A stretch of 64,000 nucleotides of DNA from an uncultured bacterium. GTDB lineage: Bacteria; Cyanobacteriota; Vampirovibrionia; Gastranaerophilales; Gastranaerophilaceae. A program made the position numbers and the translations under genes. How positions within the stretch are numbered: the first letter of the stretch is position 1; each line of letters opens with the position of its first letter. The notes beneath the pieces were generated by a model. That model saw only the letters and a list, made by a program, of their open reading frames with translations. It was not told where the DNA came from and did no database searches. The stretch is taken from contig CACZCH010000007.1 of assembly GCA_902779645.1 (NCBI GenBank), positions 1 to 64,000 on the forward strand, read 5' to 3'. Of the stretch, positions 51,088 to 60,597 are shown in pieces.

Positions 51088-52341
51088 ATGAAAAAGTTTT
51101 TACACTTGATTTTTGTACTAACCCTGATTTTTTGTTTTGCAAATAGAGTTAGTGCAGAAGATAAGATAGAGAATGACAAAGATAGCAACGAGATGTTTGA
51201 GCAGGTAATTCTGACTGTACCTAATGGTGATAATTCCGAAGAAGCCGATACAAAAGAGAATGTTGAGCTAAAAGAGAATACACCTGTTCAAGCTGTCGAA
51301 GTAAGCGAAAATATGACTCTTAGAGAAAAACTTAAAACTGTCTACAATTTGGAAGTTGATAAATACGACAGGCCGGAATATTTATTCAGAGAACCGCTTA
51401 CCTATCATTTTAAGCCGGAATCAAAAATGGATAATATTCACGTTTGGGGAGCATTTAATGCGTATAACGACATGGCTTTTTATGATAACGGAAGCTTAAC
51501 GGATAACGTTACATTTAAAGCTTTAAATGTTGGTGTAGATGGTTTTCTTAAAAACAACAACGGTGACTTCCGTGTAATGCTCGGTTTTCCCGTAAATTCA
51601 AGCAGAAACTATACCCAAACTTTGTTCGCAGATGTTTTTGTCGCAACAAACAAAATCCCGCATCATAGAATCCAAATAGGACATTTCAGACCGCAAATCG
51701 GTATGGAAGGCGGAAGCAGTTCTTACACATTAGGATTTTTAGGACGCTCGCAGATTGCAAGAAACTTCGGTACCGCAAGACGTTTAGGCGGAAGGATTAA
51801 AGGTGATTACAGTTTTGTAGATTACGATTTCGGTTTGTACAGCTCAGGCACATTCTTTGAAGAATGGTTCCCCGGAGCCGAATTCGTGGGCTGGGTGAAT
51901 CTTAAACCGCTTGCAAAAGTTGACGAAAAAAAATACGGAAGACTTAAAATCGGAGCAGGTATAGACGCAGGACGAAGAGAAGATAACTTCTTTGTTACGG
52001 GTGCTTATGTAGGATATAATTATAAAAAGTTTTCTGCCGAATTTGAATGGGCAAACGCTAACGGATATAACGGATACTACGGACATTCAAGAAAGCATGC
52101 AACGGGGTTCTATACAACTCTCGGATACATGATTACAAAAAAGCTCCAAGTTTTAGCATGCTATGACCAATTTACGCCGAATAAAGAATTTTCTGAGAAT
52201 AAACAACGCGAAATGACACTGGGCTTAAACTACTTTATTAAAGGTCAGGCTCTTAGACTAATACTAAATTACGCATTTTGTCAGAATGATGTGGGTAAAG
52301 ACTCACACAGAATTATGCTAGGCGCTCAAATTTTAATATAA
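51088..52341 (+). CDS. Phosphate-selective-porin-like outer-membrane protein
   Basis: This 417-residue protein has a signal peptide (MKKFLHLIFVLTLIFCFANR, cleavage near VSA). After a charged linker it shows repeated amphipathic strands of an outer-membrane barrel. QIGHFRPQIGMEGGSSS and RSQIARNFGTARRLGGRIKG match the OprP/OprO region, and the C terminus ends RIMLGAQILI, a typical barrel end. It probably allows passage of anions or other small solutes. The ATG at 51070 lies in the promoter and is rejected. Confidence 0.78.
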   Translation: MKKFLHLIFVLTLIFCFANRVSAEDKIENDKDSNEMFEQVILTVPNGDNSEEADTKENVELKENTPVQAVEVSENMTLREKLKTVYNLEVDKYDRPEYLFREPLTYHFKPESKMDNIHVWGAFNAYNDMAFYDNGSLTDNVTFKALNVGVDGFLKNNNGDFRVMLGFPVNSSRNYTQTLFADVFVATNKIPHHRIQIGHFRPQIGMEGGSSSYTLGFLGRSQIARNFGTARRLGGRIKGDYSFVDYDFGLYSSGTFFEEWFPGAEFVGWVNLKPLAKVDEKKYGRLKIGAGIDAGRREDNFFVTGAYVGYNYKKFSAEFEWANANGYNGYYGHSRKHATGFYTTLGYMITKKLQVLACYDQFTPNKEFSENKQREMTLGLNYFIKGQALRLILNYAFCQNDVGKDSHRIMLGAQILI

Positions 52342-52465
52342 GTTAATCTTTTGGCAAAAAATTTTTTATTTGTTATGATAAAAAAAACGAGAGATTAAAG
52401 AAAAGATTATAAGTCGGTTTTTAACCGTACGGATTTTAAATTTTGGTTTTACAAAGGGGAGAAAG

Positions 52466-52957
52466 ATGAATTATCACAATATTACAACAGACGATATGCT
52501 AAATGGTGACGGACTTAGAACGGTTCTGTGGGTTGCAGGCTGTACTCACCACTGTTTTAACTGTCAAAATCCGATAACATGGGATGTTGCAGGCGGTCTC
52601 CCGTTTGATGAAGCTGCTGAAAAAGAATTGTTTGAAGATTTGAAAAAACCATATATTGAAGGTATAACATTCTCCGGCGGAGACCCGTTACATCCTTTCA
52701 ACAGAGAAGAAGTTTTCAGACTGGCTAAAAAAATCAGAGAAGAACTTCCAAATAAAAACATTTGGCTTTATACAGGTTTCCTTTGGGAAGAAATATGCGA
52801 TATTCCTGAAATATCACTTCTTGACGTAGTTGCAGAAGGAAAGTTCGTACAGGATTTATATGATCCGAAAATCCATTGGGTAGGAAGTTCAAACCAAAGA
52901 GTAATAGATGTTAAACCGACGCTTGAAACAGGGAAAATTGTTCTCCATAATACATAA
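52466..52957 (+). CDS. nrdG: Anaerobic ribonucleotide reductase activating protein
   Basis: This 163-residue radical SAM enzyme has C26-x3-C30-x2-C33 for the 4Fe-4S cluster and the GGDPL motif (ITFSGGDPLHP). It generates the glycyl radical on NrdD for anaerobic deoxynucleotide synthesis, consistent with an anaerobic lifestyle. GGGGAG precedes the ATG. nrdD is not in the window. Confidence 0.93.
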   Translation: MNYHNITTDDMLNGDGLRTVLWVAGCTHHCFNCQNPITWDVAGGLPFDEAAEKELFEDLKKPYIEGITFSGGDPLHPFNREEVFRLAKKIREELPNKNIWLYTGFLWEEICDIPEISLLDVVAEGKFVQDLYDPKIHWVGSSNQRVIDVKPTLETGKIVLHNT

Positions 52958-53006
52958 AAGAGATGTTTTTTAAAGGAAAAACTTCTTTTATGTTTAAACC
53001 TTATTT

Positions 53007-54806
53007 TTATTCTTCTTCCAAGCTCAGTACTGCCATGAAAGCTTCTTGCGGTACTTCAACTCGTCCGATAGCTTTCATACGTTTTTTGCCTCGTTTTTGT
53101 TTTTCAAGAAGTTTGCGCTTACGTGTAATATCGCCTCCATAACACTTATCTAATACACTTTTACGCAGTGCTTTTATGTTGGTGCGGGCAATAACTCTTC
53201 CGCCGATTGCTGCTTGAATAGGAACTTCAAACATTTGGCGCGGAATAATTGTTTTGAGTTTTTCTGTAAGTTTTTGCCCTATGTAATACGCATTATCTTC
53301 GTGACAGATAACCGAAAGCGCGTCAACTACTTCACCTGCAAGCATAACATCCAATTTAACGAGTTTTGAGCGTTTGTATTCGGCAAACTCATAGTCCATA
53401 CTCGCATACCCTTTTGTACGGGATTTTAATTGGTCATAAAAATCAGTAATAACTTCGCTAAGGGGTAAATGATATATTAGGTCTACTCTTATTTTATCAA
53501 GGTAATTCATGTTAATAAAAATACCTCTTTTTGTTTGCGCCAAATCCATAAGTGTTCCTACGTATTCGTTCGGCGTAATTATAGAAACTTTTACATACGG
53601 CTCTTCTATATAATCACGATACTGTGGAGCGGGAAGATTTGCGGGGTTATCTATTTCCACTACTTCGCCGTTTGTTTTATGCACTTTGTATATTACAGAT
53701 GGTGCAGTTGTAACGATTGAAAGGTCGTATTCACGTTCTAATCTTTCCTGCGCAATTTCCATGTGGAGCATGCCAAGGAATCCGCAACGGAAACCAAAAC
53801 CAAGAGCTGATGATGTTTCAGGCTCAAAAGTGATTGAGCTGTCCGAAAGTTTAAGTTTTTCCAATGATTCTTTTAATTCGTGATAATCCTCGTTATCAAC
53901 AGGATACATACCTGAAAATACCATCGGAAGAGCTTCTTTGTACCCGGGGAGAGGCTCGCTTGCAGAATTTTCAACGTGAGTAACCGTATCACCGACAAAA
54001 CGTGTAATTTCTTTTATAGAACCTGCAAAATATCCTACATCTCCGCAAATAAGTTCTTCAACCTGCACTCTGTTTGGTGTCAGATACCCTATTTCTACAA
54101 TATCGTATTCTTTACCGGATGCCATAAACTTAACCTTGTCGCCGAGCTTCATTTTTCCGTCCATTATTTTGAAGAAACACAGCGTACCCAAATAAGGGTC
54201 GTATGCACTGTCAAAAACAAGTGCTCTGAGAGGTTTTTCCGTATTATCAACGGGCGGAGGTACGAATTCTACGATTGCTTCCAAAACCTTATCAATACCT
54301 TCTCCTGTTTTTGCACTAACAGGAATTGCCATAGAGCAGTCAATGCCTAAAATTTCTTCTATTTCCTGTTTAACTCTGTCTACATCTGCTGACGGAAGGT
54401 CAATCTTGTTTATAACAGGGATAATCTCCAAATTCTGTTCTATTGCCATATAAACATTTGCAAGAGTCTGTGCTTCAACCCCTTGAGTTGCATCAACTAT
54501 TAAAAGAGCTCCTTCGCAAGCGGCAAGAGAACGTGAAACTTCATAAGAAAAATCAACGTGCCCCGGAGTATCAATAAGGTTGAAAATATATTTTTCTCCG
54601 GCTTTAGATGTATAGTTCATCCTTGCAGCATTGAGTTTAATTGTTATACCGCGTTCACGTTCAATATCCATAGTATCTAAAAGCTGGTCTTGCATATCAC
54701 GTTCCGCAATAGTACCGGTAGCTTCAAGTAAACGGTCAGCCAGTGTAGATTTACCGTGGTCAATGTGAGCTATTATACAAAAGTTTCTGACATTATCTCT
54801 GTTCAT
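53007..54806 (-). CDS. lepA: Elongation factor 4 (LepA)
   Basis: This 599-residue translational GTPase has the G motifs [17 protein letters not shown] and NKIDLP, EF-G-like domains and the LepA-specific C terminus with [20 protein letters not shown]. It acts on ribosomes during initiation or back-translocation under stress. Length and motifs are normal. TATAAT lies seven bases before the ATG and no ribosome-binding site is visible, so it is probably leaderless. Confidence 0.97.
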   Translation of the reverse strand: MNRDNVRNFCIIAHIDHGKSTLADRLLEATGTIAERDMQDQLLDTMDIERERGITIKLNAARMNYTSKAGEKYIFNLIDTPGHVDFSYEVSRSLAACEGALLIVDATQGVEAQTLANVYMAIEQNLEIIPVINKIDLPSADVDRVKQEIEEILGIDCSMAIPVSAKTGEGIDKVLEAIVEFVPPPVDNTEKPLRALVFDSAYDPYLGTLCFFKIMDGKMKLGDKVKFMASGKEYDIVEIGYLTPNRVQVEELICGDVGYFAGSIKEITRFVGDTVTHVENSASEPLPGYKEALPMVFSGMYPVDNEDYHELKESLEKLKLSDSSITFEPETSSALGFGFRCGFLGMLHMEIAQERLEREYDLSIVTTAPSVIYKVHKTNGEVVEIDNPANLPAPQYRDYIEEPYVKVSIITPNEYVGTLMDLAQTKRGIFINMNYLDKIRVDLIYHLPLSEVITDFYDQLKSRTKGYASMDYEFAEYKRSKLVKLDVMLAGEVVDALSVICHEDNAYYIGQKLTEKLKTIIPRQMFEVPIQAAIGGRVIARTNIKALRKSVLDKCYGGDITRKRKLLEKQKRGKKRMKAIGRVEVPQEAFMAVLSLEEE

Positions 54807-54860
54807 AAGTTTAATTATATATAAAAAATACCCAAAATGAAAAACTGCTTCTTTTCAGAA

Positions 54861-55706
54861 CTATCCTTTTACTGCTCCGTCATTTTCGCCCGAGATAAAG
54901 TATCTTTGCATCATTAGGAAGAAAATAATAATTGGGATAGTTGATATTATTGAACCTGCGGCTATGAACCTCCAGTTAGCGGAGAACATCCCTTGCAGGT
55001 TATTTATCCCGACAGGAAGAGTGTACATAGATTCTTTTGTAAGCATAATACTAGGCCATAGAAATTCGCCCCAAGAGCCGATAAAAGTGAACACGGCAAG
55101 AACGGCAAGTGTAGGCTTAACCATTGGAAGAACTACGCGGACGAACATTTGAAATACGTTGCAGCCGTCAACAATAGCCGCTTCTTCGACTTCTCTTGGG
55201 ACTTTTAAGAATGCCTGACGCATAAGAAAAATCCCGAAAGCACTTACTGCAAAAGGCATAACAAGACCAATATAGCCCATAACATTATTAACGCTGTCTA
55301 TCAGATGAAGCTTAAGTGTGATGATATAAACAGGGAGCATTATGGCTTGGAACGGTATCATAATTGTTGCAAGTATTGAAAAGAATACAAATTTTTTACC
55401 CCTAAACTGCATTCTTGCAAGCGGATACGCAGCAAGCGAAGAAAGGATTAAATTTAATGCTACTGTAAGAGCTGCAACAATAACGCTGTTCCAAAAATAA
55501 GCCATAAAATCAACTTTACCCCAAACATCAATATAGTTTTGAAAAGTAAAATCAGTCGGAATCAGCTTAGGCGGATAAGCAAAAATATCTTCGTTTATAC
55601 CTTTTAGCGAAGTTGAAGTCAGCCATATAAACGGAAATATTGATAATAATGACGTTATTATCAATGTTATATGTATTAAAGCTTTTCCTGTAAGTTTTTT
55701 AAACAT
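54861..55706 (-). CDS. Sugar ABC transporter permease, MalG/UgpE-type
   Basis: This 281-residue inner-membrane permease has about six helices and the EAA loop EEAAIVDGCNVFQMFVRVVLPMVKPTL that docks on the ATPase. It corresponds to the second permease of carbohydrate uptake ABC systems. The MalF-type partner is at 30728-31560, about 23 kb away on the other strand; neither has a binding protein or ATPase beside it. An unusual dispersed layout. Confidence 0.9.
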   Translation of the reverse strand: MFKKLTGKALIHITLIITSLLSIFPFIWLTSTSLKGINEDIFAYPPKLIPTDFTFQNYIDVWGKVDFMAYFWNSVIVAALTVALNLILSSLAAYPLARMQFRGKKFVFFSILATIMIPFQAIMLPVYIITLKLHLIDSVNNVMGYIGLVMPFAVSAFGIFLMRQAFLKVPREVEEAAIVDGCNVFQMFVRVVLPMVKPTLAVLAVFTFIGSWGEFLWPSIMLTKESMYTLPVGINNLQGMFSANWRFIAAGSIISTIPIIIFFLMMQRYFISGENDGAVKG

Positions 55707-55759
55707 TTTTTATTTTGTACCTTTTAAAATTAATTTAAGATATAAAATTATATTACTTT

Positions 55760-56572
55760 TTATCCTTGACCTAAAGCATGTGCTTTTTCTGTTGTACTTT
55801 TTATTACGTCAAAAAATAATTTTTCCGAGTTGTTTTCATTCATACAATCGACTCCGACAGCTGTACAACCTCCTTTTGTGGCTACATTTGATATAAGTTC
55901 TTCCATGGAGATTGTTCGGTTTAGTGCCATTTTCCCTGAACCTATTGCAGTTTGTATGCTGAGAAGGAGGGCTTTTTCGTAATCCATTCCGAGTTTTTCT
56001 CCTGCACGGGCAATTTCGTTAATTACTTTGTAGAAAAATGCCGGTCCGGAACCTGAAATTGCTGTGACAATATCAAGCTGAGCTTCCGAATCAACAACAA
56101 CACATTTTCCTATGGTTGTGAGCAAAGATTTTATATATTCTATATCTTCTGTTCTGGCTTCAGAGCCGCCAACCAAACCGCTCATCCCTTCTCCAACGAG
56201 TGCCGGAGTGTTCGGCATTACTCTTATTACTTTTGTTTTTTGCGGTAAATTCGACTCAAGCTTATTTAGAGTTACCCCTGCCGCAATTGAAACTATTAGC
56301 TTTTCTTCTGTTACATAGGGTTTAATTTCTTTCAAAACGCCTAATACTTGATTTGGTTTTACTGCAATAAAAACTATATTAGATTTTTTAACAAGTTCTT
56401 TATTATCTAAAATAACTTTTATACCTAAAGTTTTTGACTTTTTTTCTAATCCTGTCTGTTCAGTTTGTGTTGCCAAAAGATTTTCGGTATTTATAAAATG
56501 TTGTTTAATCAAGCCTTTAATAATAGCTCCCGCCATTTTACCAGAACCGATAAAACCTATTTTTTTCTCCAT
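55760..56572 (-). CDS. proC: Pyrroline-5-carboxylate reductase
   Basis: This 270-residue enzyme carries out the last step of proline synthesis with NAD(P)H. Motifs: IGFIGSGKMAGAIIKGL (cofactor loop), VIRVMPNTPALVGEGM and the C-terminal SGSGPAFFY with ATKGGCTA near residue 235. AAGGAG precedes the ATG. Single gene. Confidence 0.95.
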   Translation of the reverse strand: MEKKIGFIGSGKMAGAIIKGLIKQHFINTENLLATQTEQTGLEKKSKTLGIKVILDNKELVKKSNIVFIAVKPNQVLGVLKEIKPYVTEEKLIVSIAAGVTLNKLESNLPQKTKVIRVMPNTPALVGEGMSGLVGGSEARTEDIEYIKSLLTTIGKCVVVDSEAQLDIVTAISGSGPAFFYKVINEIARAGEKLGMDYEKALLLSIQTAIGSGKMALNRTISMEELISNVATKGGCTAVGVDCMNENNSEKLFFDVIKSTTEKAHALGQG

Positions 56573-56688
56573 TTAGATTCTCCTTATTTATTTTTTTATT
56601 TTATCATAAATTATGGCGCAAAAAATTTTTTTATGAGTTTTTATTATGTATAATATAAATAGCAAAAAATAACAGAAAGGATAAATAT

Positions 56689-57021
56689 ATGCAGGTACAA
56701 CCAATTCAAAACCAAAACTTTAAAGGTTTTAATATTTCAAAAACAGGAAATAAATTGATGGAAAGATTATGTACAGCCAGTAGATACAGAAGATTCAGTC
56801 AAATGGAAATCGGTCAGATAAATAATCCTTATGAAATACATCTAACTGTTGGAAATCGGAAAAATTTTATCGGAGAGATTATTAATCTAAATGGTGAAGT
56901 TTTGTATAAAGCAGAAGAAAACAAAATCAACGGCATTTTAAATTTAAGCCCGATAAAATTTTTTGCTAAATTATGTGAAAAAGCTGATGAGATATTAGCA
57001 AAAAGCAAACAATCAGTTTAA
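56689..57021 (+). CDS. Small hypothetical protein with N-x-N-F-K-G opening
   Basis: This 110-residue protein starts MQVQPIQNQNFKGFNISKTG, then has a mixed beta/alpha body and a Lys-rich C-terminal helix. The short opening motif (N-x-x-F-K-G near residue 9-13) recalls many small proteins of related gut bacteria; its meaning is unknown. An AGAAAGGA-type site precedes the ATG. No signal peptide. It lies upstream of rpmH. Confidence 0.65.
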   Translation: MQVQPIQNQNFKGFNISKTGNKLMERLCTASRYRRFSQMEIGQINNPYEIHLTVGNRKNFIGEIINLNGEVLYKAEENKINGILNLSPIKFFAKLCEKADEILAKSKQSV

Positions 57022-57128
57022 AAATATTAACATTACTTAACCTCATAAAAACATGTATTTGACTAAAAAGCATGTTTTATATAGTATAAAGCTATTATAA
57101 GTAAAATTAGCTGAAAAGGAATAGAATT

Positions 57129-57281
57129 ATGAAACGTACACTAGAAGGAACAAAGCTTAAAAGACAACACGTAAGCGGTTTTAGAGCAAGAATGGCAACA
57201 CCTGGCGGACAAGAAGTTTTAAACAGACGCCGTGCTAAAGGTCGTCATCAAATCTCTGTTACAGGCAGCAAACGTGCTTAA
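57129..57281 (+). CDS. rpmH: Ribosomal protein L34
   Basis: This 50-residue basic protein has the L34 pattern [20 protein letters not shown], then [20 protein letters not shown]. It is part of the large ribosomal subunit near the exit tunnel. AAAAGGA precedes the ATG. In most bacteria rpmH is followed by rnpA, yidD and yidC; here a terminator follows at once, so the usual cluster is broken. Confidence 0.96.
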   Translation: MKRTLEGTKLKRQHVSGFRARMATPGGQEVLNRRRAKGRHQISVTGSKRA

Positions 57282-57301
57282 TTAAATAGCAAAAAAGAAT
57301 T

Positions 57302-57337
57302 AAAAAAATAGCTGATAATTTATCAGCTATTTTTTTA
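57302..57337 (+). terminator. Terminator of rpmH
   Basis: A run of A, GCTGATA, ATT, TATCAGC and a T run form a classic stem. Confidence 0.9.
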
Positions 57338-57428
57338 TTGCATTTAGTATTTTAAGTATCTGGTCAAACTATGTTTTCAGCTCCTTAGCAATGTAGGACT
57401 TGTTACTTTAGCGCAAAGCCCAATATAT

Positions 57429-58676
57429 TTACCTCCCGCAGCAGTTTTTGTATTTTTTCCCGCTTCCGCACGGGCAGGGTTCGTTTCTGCCTACTTTTTG
57501 GTTTTGCGGAACAGAAGGCTCCGGTTTCGGGGTTGATATTATATTAAAAACTTCTGAAAAGGCATTTGAACAGAACAGAACGGTAGCTGAGGAGTACATT
57601 GTTTTTGAGTAGTATTCGGCTTTATATTTATGAACCATTTCGTCATATGTATAGTTTTTGCCCAGAGCTTCGTTAACAATTTCCATGAAGTTTGAATATT
57701 TGTTTGCAACTCTCTCTAAAATAGTATTTGGTACTGATTCGTTTGCGAGGAAGTACTCAATACATTCTTTTGAATTTTCAACAGAATTTTTATCTTCAAA
57801 AATATGGCAGAATGTTTCATAGAAAGGAATTGCATATAACCCTTTTTCTTTATCAAAAATTACTGCAACATCATAAGTTTCAACATGTGAACCAAAACCG
57901 CCCATTGATTTTTCGAGGAAGTTAGAATAGTTGTTTTCAAGTTCTTTGACGTGGAAGAATTTGTATTCTTTAATATCTGATTTTTTATCGGATAAATCGA
58001 TTTCTTCACCTTCGTTAAACGCACCAATAATGTCATCTGCGTGTTTATTTGTTGTTAAAATTATATCTGTATCAAAAGCTTTTATAAACTTTTCGTACAT
58101 TTCATTGATTGTTGATTTAATCTCGTTTTCTTTTTCTTCGTTGTCGTAATAAAGTGTACTCGGGTTTTGAATAAGCTTCATTACGGCATATCTATATGCT
58201 TCGGTTTTTTGAGAATGAGAAAGAATACTAGAGATTTCTAAGATAAAATACTCGCCTTTTAGCTCAAAAATTCTGCCTACTATGTATTGTCCCGAGTAAA
58301 CTCCTCTAAAGTTTGTCATTTTGGTGAGCGGAGAAACGTTGTAGGTTTTTTCGTTAACCAGATTATAAAGCTCAAACCCGTTTTTAAGAATTTTTTTGAT
58401 TTCAAATATTGAAGCCTGCGCGCCTAATAAACAGTCTGCAAGCTCTTTATATTTTCCTTCTTCTTTATAGAGTTCCAAAATATATTTATCATTCAATTTT
58501 CTTTCAAAAATATAGGGAAGGAATATTTTTTCCATTTGATTAAGTGAAATATTTTTTGCTCCGATTGTAGCCAGATATTCTGTAAAATCAGCTTTTACCG
58601 CTTCATTTTCCTGAGTAAAATTAAAAATATCTTTTAAAACTTCATTTATTTCCGTAATTTTTTCTAAAACAGGCAT
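57429..58676 (-). CDS. SEC-C metal-binding-domain protein
   Basis: This 415-residue protein ends in a SEC-C motif ([19 protein letters not shown]), a zinc-binding module also found at the end of SecA, here at residues about 396-415. The large N-terminal part is acidic, mainly helical and of no recognised family. SEC-C modules bind SecB or ribosomes in some proteins; here its partner is unknown. GGGGAG precedes the ATG. Single gene. Confidence 0.78.
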   Translation of the reverse strand: MPVLEKITEINEVLKDIFNFTQENEAVKADFTEYLATIGAKNISLNQMEKIFLPYIFERKLNDKYILELYKEEGKYKELADCLLGAQASIFEIKKILKNGFELYNLVNEKTYNVSPLTKMTNFRGVYSGQYIVGRIFELKGEYFILEISSILSHSQKTEAYRYAVMKLIQNPSTLYYDNEEKENEIKSTINEMYEKFIKAFDTDIILTTNKHADDIIGAFNEGEEIDLSDKKSDIKEYKFFHVKELENNYSNFLEKSMGGFGSHVETYDVAVIFDKEKGLYAIPFYETFCHIFEDKNSVENSKECIEYFLANESVPNTILERVANKYSNFMEIVNEALGKNYTYDEMVHKYKAEYYSKTMYSSATVLFCSNAFSEVFNIISTPKPEPSVPQNQKVGRNEPCPCGSGKKYKNCCGR

Positions 58677-58781
58677 ATTATTCTCCCCTCTCTTTAATTA
58701 TTAGGATACATTAATCATAATAAATAAGCAATCATCAACAAGGGTAGGGATGGGAGTAAATATAAATGGGTAAATTTATAA

Positions 58782-59018
58782 TTAATCAAAATCAAATAAG
58801 TCGCTTATTTTTGTATTCAAAGCAATTGCTATTTTTAATAAATGTTTATCAAATAAAACACCGTACGCTTTACCGTTTTCTATTTTTCTCAGATACTCTT
58901 TTCTTATTCCTGTTTTTTCTGACAATTCTTTTATTGTCATTTGTTTTTTTTCTCGAAATTTTTGAATATTATCTCCAAGTTTTCTGCAAGTATCTAAAAA
59001 ATGTTTATCATATTTCAT
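58782..59018 (-). CDS. XRE-family helix-turn-helix regulator
   Basis: This 78-residue protein consists of one helix-turn-helix domain: IQKFREKKQMTIKELSEKTG, then IRKEYLRKIENGKAYG. It resembles Cro/C1-type repressors and restriction controller proteins. AAAGGA lies at good spacing before the ATG. It is divergent from another small gene across an operator-like region with two TCTATxTTTTTATAGA palindromes, which it may bind. Confidence 0.85.
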   Translation of the reverse strand: MKYDKHFLDTCRKLGDNIQKFREKKQMTIKELSEKTGIRKEYLRKIENGKAYGVLFDKHLLKIAIALNTKISDLFDFD

Positions 59019-59039
59019 AATTTATCCTTTTTACAATAA

Positions 59040-59103
59040 TCTATGTTTTTATAGAATAGTCTATCTTTTTATAGATAAATTTTAAGATAATTCTATAAAA
59101 ATG
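59040..59103. promoter_or_regulatory. Paired operator-like palindromes in the divergent regulator promoter
   Basis: TCTATGTTTTTATAGA (59040-59055) and TCTATCTTTTTATAGA (59060-59075) differ by one base and are 20 bp apart, two helical turns. A third, inverted partial site (TCTATAAAAA) starts at 59092. This arrangement is typical of cooperative repressor binding. Confidence 0.75.
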
Positions 59104-59154
59104 TCAAATATTCAATAGAAAAGTATAATATTCCATATAAAAAAGGATACAAAT

Positions 59155-59364
59155 ATGACTGTCAAAGAAGATATAAAAAGTTTATTAGCAAAAGAAAGCT
59201 ATACTATTACAGATATGGCAAAAAAATTAACAGATAAAACAGGAAAAAAATATACAGTTAAAACATTATCTCAAAAACTTGTTAACGGGACTTTGCGTTA
59301 TGAAGAATATAAATATATAATTGAAGTTCTAGGGTATGAAATACATCTAATTAAAACAAAATAA
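59155..59364 (+). CDS. Small HTH-like protein
   Basis: This 69-residue protein has a helix pattern (KEDIKSLLAKESYTITDMAK, then KKYTVKTLSQKLVNGT) like small one-domain regulators of the SHFV/LLM-type. AAAGGA precedes the ATG. It is divergent from the XRE gene, with a shared operator region, so the two may control each other. It could also be a non-DNA-binding partner. A GCAATGACAG-type repeat follows its stop. Confidence 0.65.
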   Translation: MTVKEDIKSLLAKESYTITDMAKKLTDKTGKKYTVKTLSQKLVNGTLRYEEYKYIIEVLGYEIHLIKTK

Positions 59365-59371
59365 TTTAAAA

Positions 59372-59404
59372 AGCTGGATTGCTACGGGCTACGCCCTCGC
59401 AATG
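59372..59404. repeat. Short repeat of the GGATTGC...GCAATGAC type
   Basis: GGATTGCTACGGGCTACGCC then CTCGCAATGAC. The inner part is palindromic (GGGCTACGCCC-like). It is a widespread style of intergenic repeat; only one copy is seen here. Confidence 0.5.
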
Positions 59405-59423
59405 ACAGCCCTTACCCTTACAT

Positions 59424-60041
59424 TTATCCCTTTCCGAATACAGGCGGAGGCTGAATGTAAAGCGGCTTAAGCTTAGCCCATTCGGTTTCTTCTTTTGTGA
59501 GTGCAAGTTTTGACAATATATCTCCGAGCGGATAGCTTCCTTCCTGATAAGAGATTGCATTATCTGCAAATTGGCTCAATCTTCCTTTCAGACTGTTATC
59601 TGTTATAACTCGACGTCCTTTTACCAGTTTTTCTACTTCCTCAAGCTCAACAGCACCTTTAATCTCGCCGTCATATATGTACGCTTTATTTTTTCTTGCG
59701 TCTAATGCGACTAAATCATTATCACCTAAGATTTTAGAAAGAATTTCCAAAGATGAAACCCCGACAGCTTTAATATTTAACTGCTGTGCAAGAACTCTTG
59801 CAACCGTTACGCAGGCACGAATACCCGTAAAACTTCCGGGGCCGATATCTGTTGCTATCATATCAATATCTTTAGGCTCAAGTCCTGCCTCTTTAAGAAT
59901 TTTTACGATAGTTGAAATCAAGTATGCAGAGTGGTAATTTTCTCCGTCAGAAAAAATTATTTCGCTTTTTATAATCCTATCGCCGTCATTCAGCGTAATA
60001 TATGTTTTATCAAGACAGGTGTCAAATGCTAATATTTTCAT
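59424..60041 (-). CDS. tsaB: tRNA threonylcarbamoyl adenosine modification protein TsaB
   Basis: This 205-residue protein has the TsaB pattern ILAFDTCLDKTYITL at the N terminus and IATDIGPGSFTGIRACVTVAR at about 60-80. With TsaD and TsaE it makes the t6A modification on ANN-decoding tRNAs. It is downstream of tsaE, 55 bp away, with a palindromic element between. AAGGA precedes the ATG. TsaD is not in the window. Confidence 0.92.
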   Translation of the reverse strand: MKILAFDTCLDKTYITLNDGDRIIKSEIIFSDGENYHSAYLISTIVKILKEAGLEPKDIDMIATDIGPGSFTGIRACVTVARVLAQQLNIKAVGVSSLEILSKILGDNDLVALDARKNKAYIYDGEIKGAVELEEVEKLVKGRRVITDNSLKGRLSQFADNAISYQEGSYPLGDILSKLALTKEETEWAKLKPLYIQPPPVFGKG

Positions 60042-60061
60042 GCTTTTTATCCTTTTTTGCG

Positions 60062-60096
60062 CCCTCGCCCAGCGGGAGAGGATTGGGGTGAGGGGC
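60062..60096. repeat. CCCTCGCCC/GGGTGAGGG palindromic element between tsaE and tsaB
   Basis: Third copy of the family. The CTA at its end is the stop codon (TAG) of tsaE on the minus strand. Confidence 0.83.
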
Positions 60097-60566
60097 TAAT
60101 TCCTTAACCCTTCTATCACATTTTTATTCTTTTCACCGATTGATTTGAATTCATAAATTCTTGAATCATCGTCATCGTATGTTACATTAACTTCTATTCT
60201 TTCAAACGGAAGTTCCCCTTGAGAAAATTCAGCCCATTCAACAAATGTAATCTTTTTACCCTCAGAGTATTCTCTGAGTTCCTCAGTAATCGTGCTTATT
60301 CCTGTGTGTTCAAGTCTGTACAGGTCAAAATGATATACAGGGATTGAAGCGCTGTGGTATTCGTTAAGGATTACAAAACTCGGACTTGTGACTTTTTCTT
60401 TTATCCCGAGAGCTTCTGCTACAAGCTTTACGAAAGCTGTTTTCCCCGCTCCGATTTCTCCGAAAAGATTAACAAAACAGCCTTGCTCTTTTACTAAATT
60501 AGCAAATTTATACGCAAGCTTTTTTGTATCTTCTAATGTTGTGCATTTTTGAACAAAATTTTCCAT
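60096..60566 (-). CDS. tsaE: tRNA threonylcarbamoyladenosine biosynthesis ATPase TsaE
   Basis: This 156-residue P-loop protein has Walker A GEIGAGKTAF (about residues 36-45) and the segment SPSFVILNEY followed by YHFDLYRL, diagnostic for TsaE. It drives the TsaBDE cycle of t6A synthesis. TGTTAATAT lies six bases before the ATG, fitting the leaderless pattern. The stop lies at the edge of a palindromic repeat. Confidence 0.94.
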   Translation of the reverse strand: MENFVQKCTTLEDTKKLAYKFANLVKEQGCFVNLFGEIGAGKTAFVKLVAEALGIKEKVTSPSFVILNEYHSASIPVYHFDLYRLEHTGISTITEELREYSEGKKITFVEWAEFSQGELPFERIEVNVTYDDDDSRIYEFKSIGEKNKNVIEGLRN

Positions 60567-60597
60567 ACGAATATATTAACATGAACAAAAGCGAGGT

